Made by a program: the position numbers and the translations under genes. Positions 33,139 to 34,707 of a stretch of 34,707 nucleotides of DNA are shown here, in pieces. Position 1 is the stretch's first letter, and each line of letters starts with the position of its first letter. A model generated the notes under the pieces. It saw nothing but the letters and a program-made list of their open reading frames with translations, was not told the origin of the DNA and searched no databases. Source of the DNA: a virus; the IMG/VR virus record IMGVR_UViG_3300032322_001938, positions 1 to 34,707 of that record, one strand, 5' to 3'.

Positions 33139-33561
33139 ATGCCCAATAATTACGATAAGTTAGATGAAGCTCTTAATATTAAGAGTGAAATCGTTGAAAT
33201 TGAAAAAGAGACGCCGATTGTGAAAGTTGAATCTTCAAATAGTAATGATATAAAAAAAGATTATGAATACACTAGAGCAAATTTATATTCGCTTATAGAA
33301 AAGGGGCAAGAAGCCATTAATGGAATAATGGAACTTGCAGCAGAAAGTGATCAACCAAGAGCATATGAAGTTGCTGGACAGTTAATTAAGAGTGTGGGTG
33401 ATGTGACTGATAAATTAATAGATTTACAGAAGAAATTGAAAGATGTTGAAGAGGATGTTGTTAAAACTCCAAATAATGTTACCAATAATGCAGTTTTTGT
33501 TGGGTCAACATCAGAGTTGTCTAAGTTGCTTAAGCAAGGTTTTCTAAATAGTAAAGAGTAA
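33139..33561 (+). CDS. 16: Terminase small subunit gp16
   Basis: A 140-aa protein (T4 gp16 is 164 aa). The central helical hairpin (YEYTRANLYSLIEKGQEAIN, then GIMELAAESDQPRAYEVAGQ and LIKSVGDVTDKLIDLQKKLK) and the C-terminal VFVGSTSELSKLLKQG match gp16. It recognises DNA and stimulates the gp17 packaging motor. It follows gp15 by 5 nt. The Leu-Leu-Lys-Gln codons near the end contain a 12-bp perfect palindrome (33526-33537). Confidence 0.9.
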   Translation: MPNNYDKLDEALNIKSEIVEIEKETPIVKVESSNSNDIKKDYEYTRANLYSLIEKGQEAINGIMELAAESDQPRAYEVAGQLIKSVGDVTDKLIDLQKKLKDVEEDVVKTPNNVTNNAVFVGSTSELSKLLKQGFLNSKE

Positions 33562-33574
33562 TCTTTTTTATTCT

Positions 33575-34707
33575 ATGAGTTGGTCTAATGATTATAAGAA
33601 ATCAATAGATTGTGATAATCCAAAGGGATTTTCACAGAAAGCTCACTGTGCTGCTCGTAAAAAAAGAGAAAAAGGTGAGGAAACTAAATCTAAATCACCA
33701 TTTATGGAACAAACTAAATCTGGAGATGAAGGTCTTCATGATTGGTTTAATAAATCAAAATCTTCTGATGGAAAAAGTGGTTGGGTACAACTAGGTGGAA
33801 AATGGGCAGGTAAACCTTGTGCTCGTCAACCTGGTCAAACTTCCACACCAAAATGCGGAAGTTCCAAAATGAAAAGATCACTTTCAAAAGATGAAGAAGA
33901 AACAGCAAGAAGAAGAAAAAATCGTTTAGATCCCAATCAACCAGAAAAAACTGGTGGTGCAAAACCAACAAATGTAAGAACTGAGGAAATGAATTTACAA
34001 GAAGTAAAGGACAAACCAGGAAAAGGTAGTGGCAAAAAAGATGCTTGCTACCATAAAGTTAAATCAAGATATGATGTTTGGCCAAGTGCATATGCATCAG
34101 GAGCACTTGTCAAATGTCGTAAAGTTGGTGCCGCTAATTGGGGAACAAAATCCGAAGCAGTTGAAATGACTAGATATTGTCCCAAATGCCAAAAAAATGA
34201 GAAAAGAGATGAATGTAAATATGGAGCATTATATTGGGATATGTTTTCAATGCCATCAATGTTGTCATCAAACCAAATGAAGTATGATCCAAATAGACCT
34301 CATCCAGCAAACGAGGAGAAAGATCATGAGTATTCAATGGCTCGTTCTGAACTTGCTACTGTTATATCTGCTGTAAGAAGACTTCAGAAAAAAATGAAGG
34401 GTGAGGGTAATATAGAGGCGTGGGTTCAATCGAAAATTACTAAGGCAGCAGATTATCTTGATACTGCAGCAGATTATCTAGATAGTGGAGAACATGATAT
34501 TGAAGAAAATATAACTATTGAAGATTGCGATGGTAACACATTTGCAGAAGTTATAGATATTATCGGTCCAGGTCAAATTAAACCAATTGTTGATGAAGAT
34601 TGTTGGGTTGGATATAAACAACTTGGTATGAAAAAGAAAGGGGGTAAATTAGTTCCAAACTGCGTAAAAGAACAACATTCAAATTGGAGAGAAGAACTTA
34701 TAGAAGA
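33575..34707 (+). CDS. Modular Cys-rich DUF5872-like protein, 3' end missing
   Basis: A frame open from the ATG at 33575 to the window edge (377 codons and still open). Modules in order: residues 1-40, SIDCDNPKGFSQKAHCAARK; about 53-136, a DUF5872-like block (GLHDWF, GWVQLGGKWAGKPCARQPGQ, TPKCGSSKMK, RRRKNRLDPNQP, GGAKPT); about 156-195, DACYHKVKSRYDVWPSAYAS with Cys158 and Cys181; Cys202-PK-Cys205 and Cys214; a helical part with the tandem AADYLDTAADYLD (from 291); and GMKKKGGKLVPNC near the edge. Such blocks recur in cyanophage and large algal virus proteins by memory. It stands where gp17 might be expected but has no Walker motifs. The role is unknown; a virion or head-associated protein is a guess. 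Confidence 0.75.
   Translation, partial: MSWSNDYKKSIDCDNPKGFSQKAHCAARKKREKGEETKSKSPFMEQTKSGDEGLHDWFNKSKSSDGKSGWVQLGGKWAGKPCARQPGQTSTPKCGSSKMKRSLSKDEEETARRRKNRLDPNQPEKTGGAKPTNVRTEEMNLQEVKDKPGKGSGKKDACYHKVKSRYDVWPSAYASGALVKCRKVGAANWGTKSEAVEMTRYCPKCQKNEKRDECKYGALYWDMFSMPSMLSSNQMKYDPNRPHPANEEKDHEYSMARSELATVISAVRRLQKKMKGEGNIEAWVQSKITKAADYLDTAADYLDSGEHDIEENITIEDCDGNTFAEVIDIIGPGQIKPIVDEDCWVGYKQLGMKKKGGKLVPNCVKEQHSNWREELIE

Noticed and set aside
33526-33537. Perfect palindrome TTGCTTAAGCAA as a terminator or operator
   Set aside because: It lies inside the gp16 coding sequence, has no loop and is not followed directly by a T tract; probably a chance result of the Leu-Leu-Lys-Gln codons.

Overview
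This window looks like part of the genome of a T4-like marine cyanophage (Kyanoviridae-type myovirus of Synechococcus or Prochlorococcus). The evidence is the gene order gp25, gp6, gp7-like giant, gp8, DUF4815 giant, small genes, fibre-like protein, gp13, gp14, gp15, gp16, together with a phage-borne speD, perfect T4-type late promoters (TATAAATA), and an AT-rich late region read entirely on the + strand. The assignments rest on motif recognition and synteny, not on a database search.

Region 1 (1 to about 590) is compositionally foreign: GC-rich by eye (about 55-65%) against about 35% in the late genes. It carries two tandem minigenes (62 and 69 aa). Both have the same extended -10 element (TGCTACAAT), the same start-codon leader differing by one 6-nt unit, and a G-run/C-run hairpin around the stop codon. 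It ends in a 9-G run at a sharp composition boundary. It could be a host-derived or accessory cassette array, or an assembly join.

Region 2 (about 730-3526) holds small accessory and early-type genes: an AbrB-like 57-aa protein, a 52-aa protein translationally coupled to it, a GT-A-like glycosyltransferase behind a consensus sigma70 promoter, several small conserved-type proteins, and SpeD (S-adenosylmethionine decarboxylase). Between speD and the next gene are a terminator-like hairpin and a second hairpin abutting a Shine-Dalgarno sequence.

Region 3 (3528-27480) is the baseplate block, started by a late promoter: gp25, gp6, a 4125-aa giant in the gp7 position (12.4 kb, with a YHYH domain and many beta-repeats), a second late promoter, gp8, and a 2537-aa DUF4815 protein standing where T4 has genes 9-12.

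Region 4 (27482-30040) has small proteins and a 559-aa fibre/whisker-like protein in the wac position, behind a third late promoter. Region 5 (30049-33561) is the neck and packaging block: gp13, gp14 (enlarged by about 190 aa of the same beta-repeat seen in the giants), gp15 and the small terminase gp16. An incomplete multi-domain ORF (DUF5872-like, Cys-rich) runs off the right edge; gp17 (large terminase) is not in the window. No tRNA, CRISPR, insertion sequence or integrase was seen.
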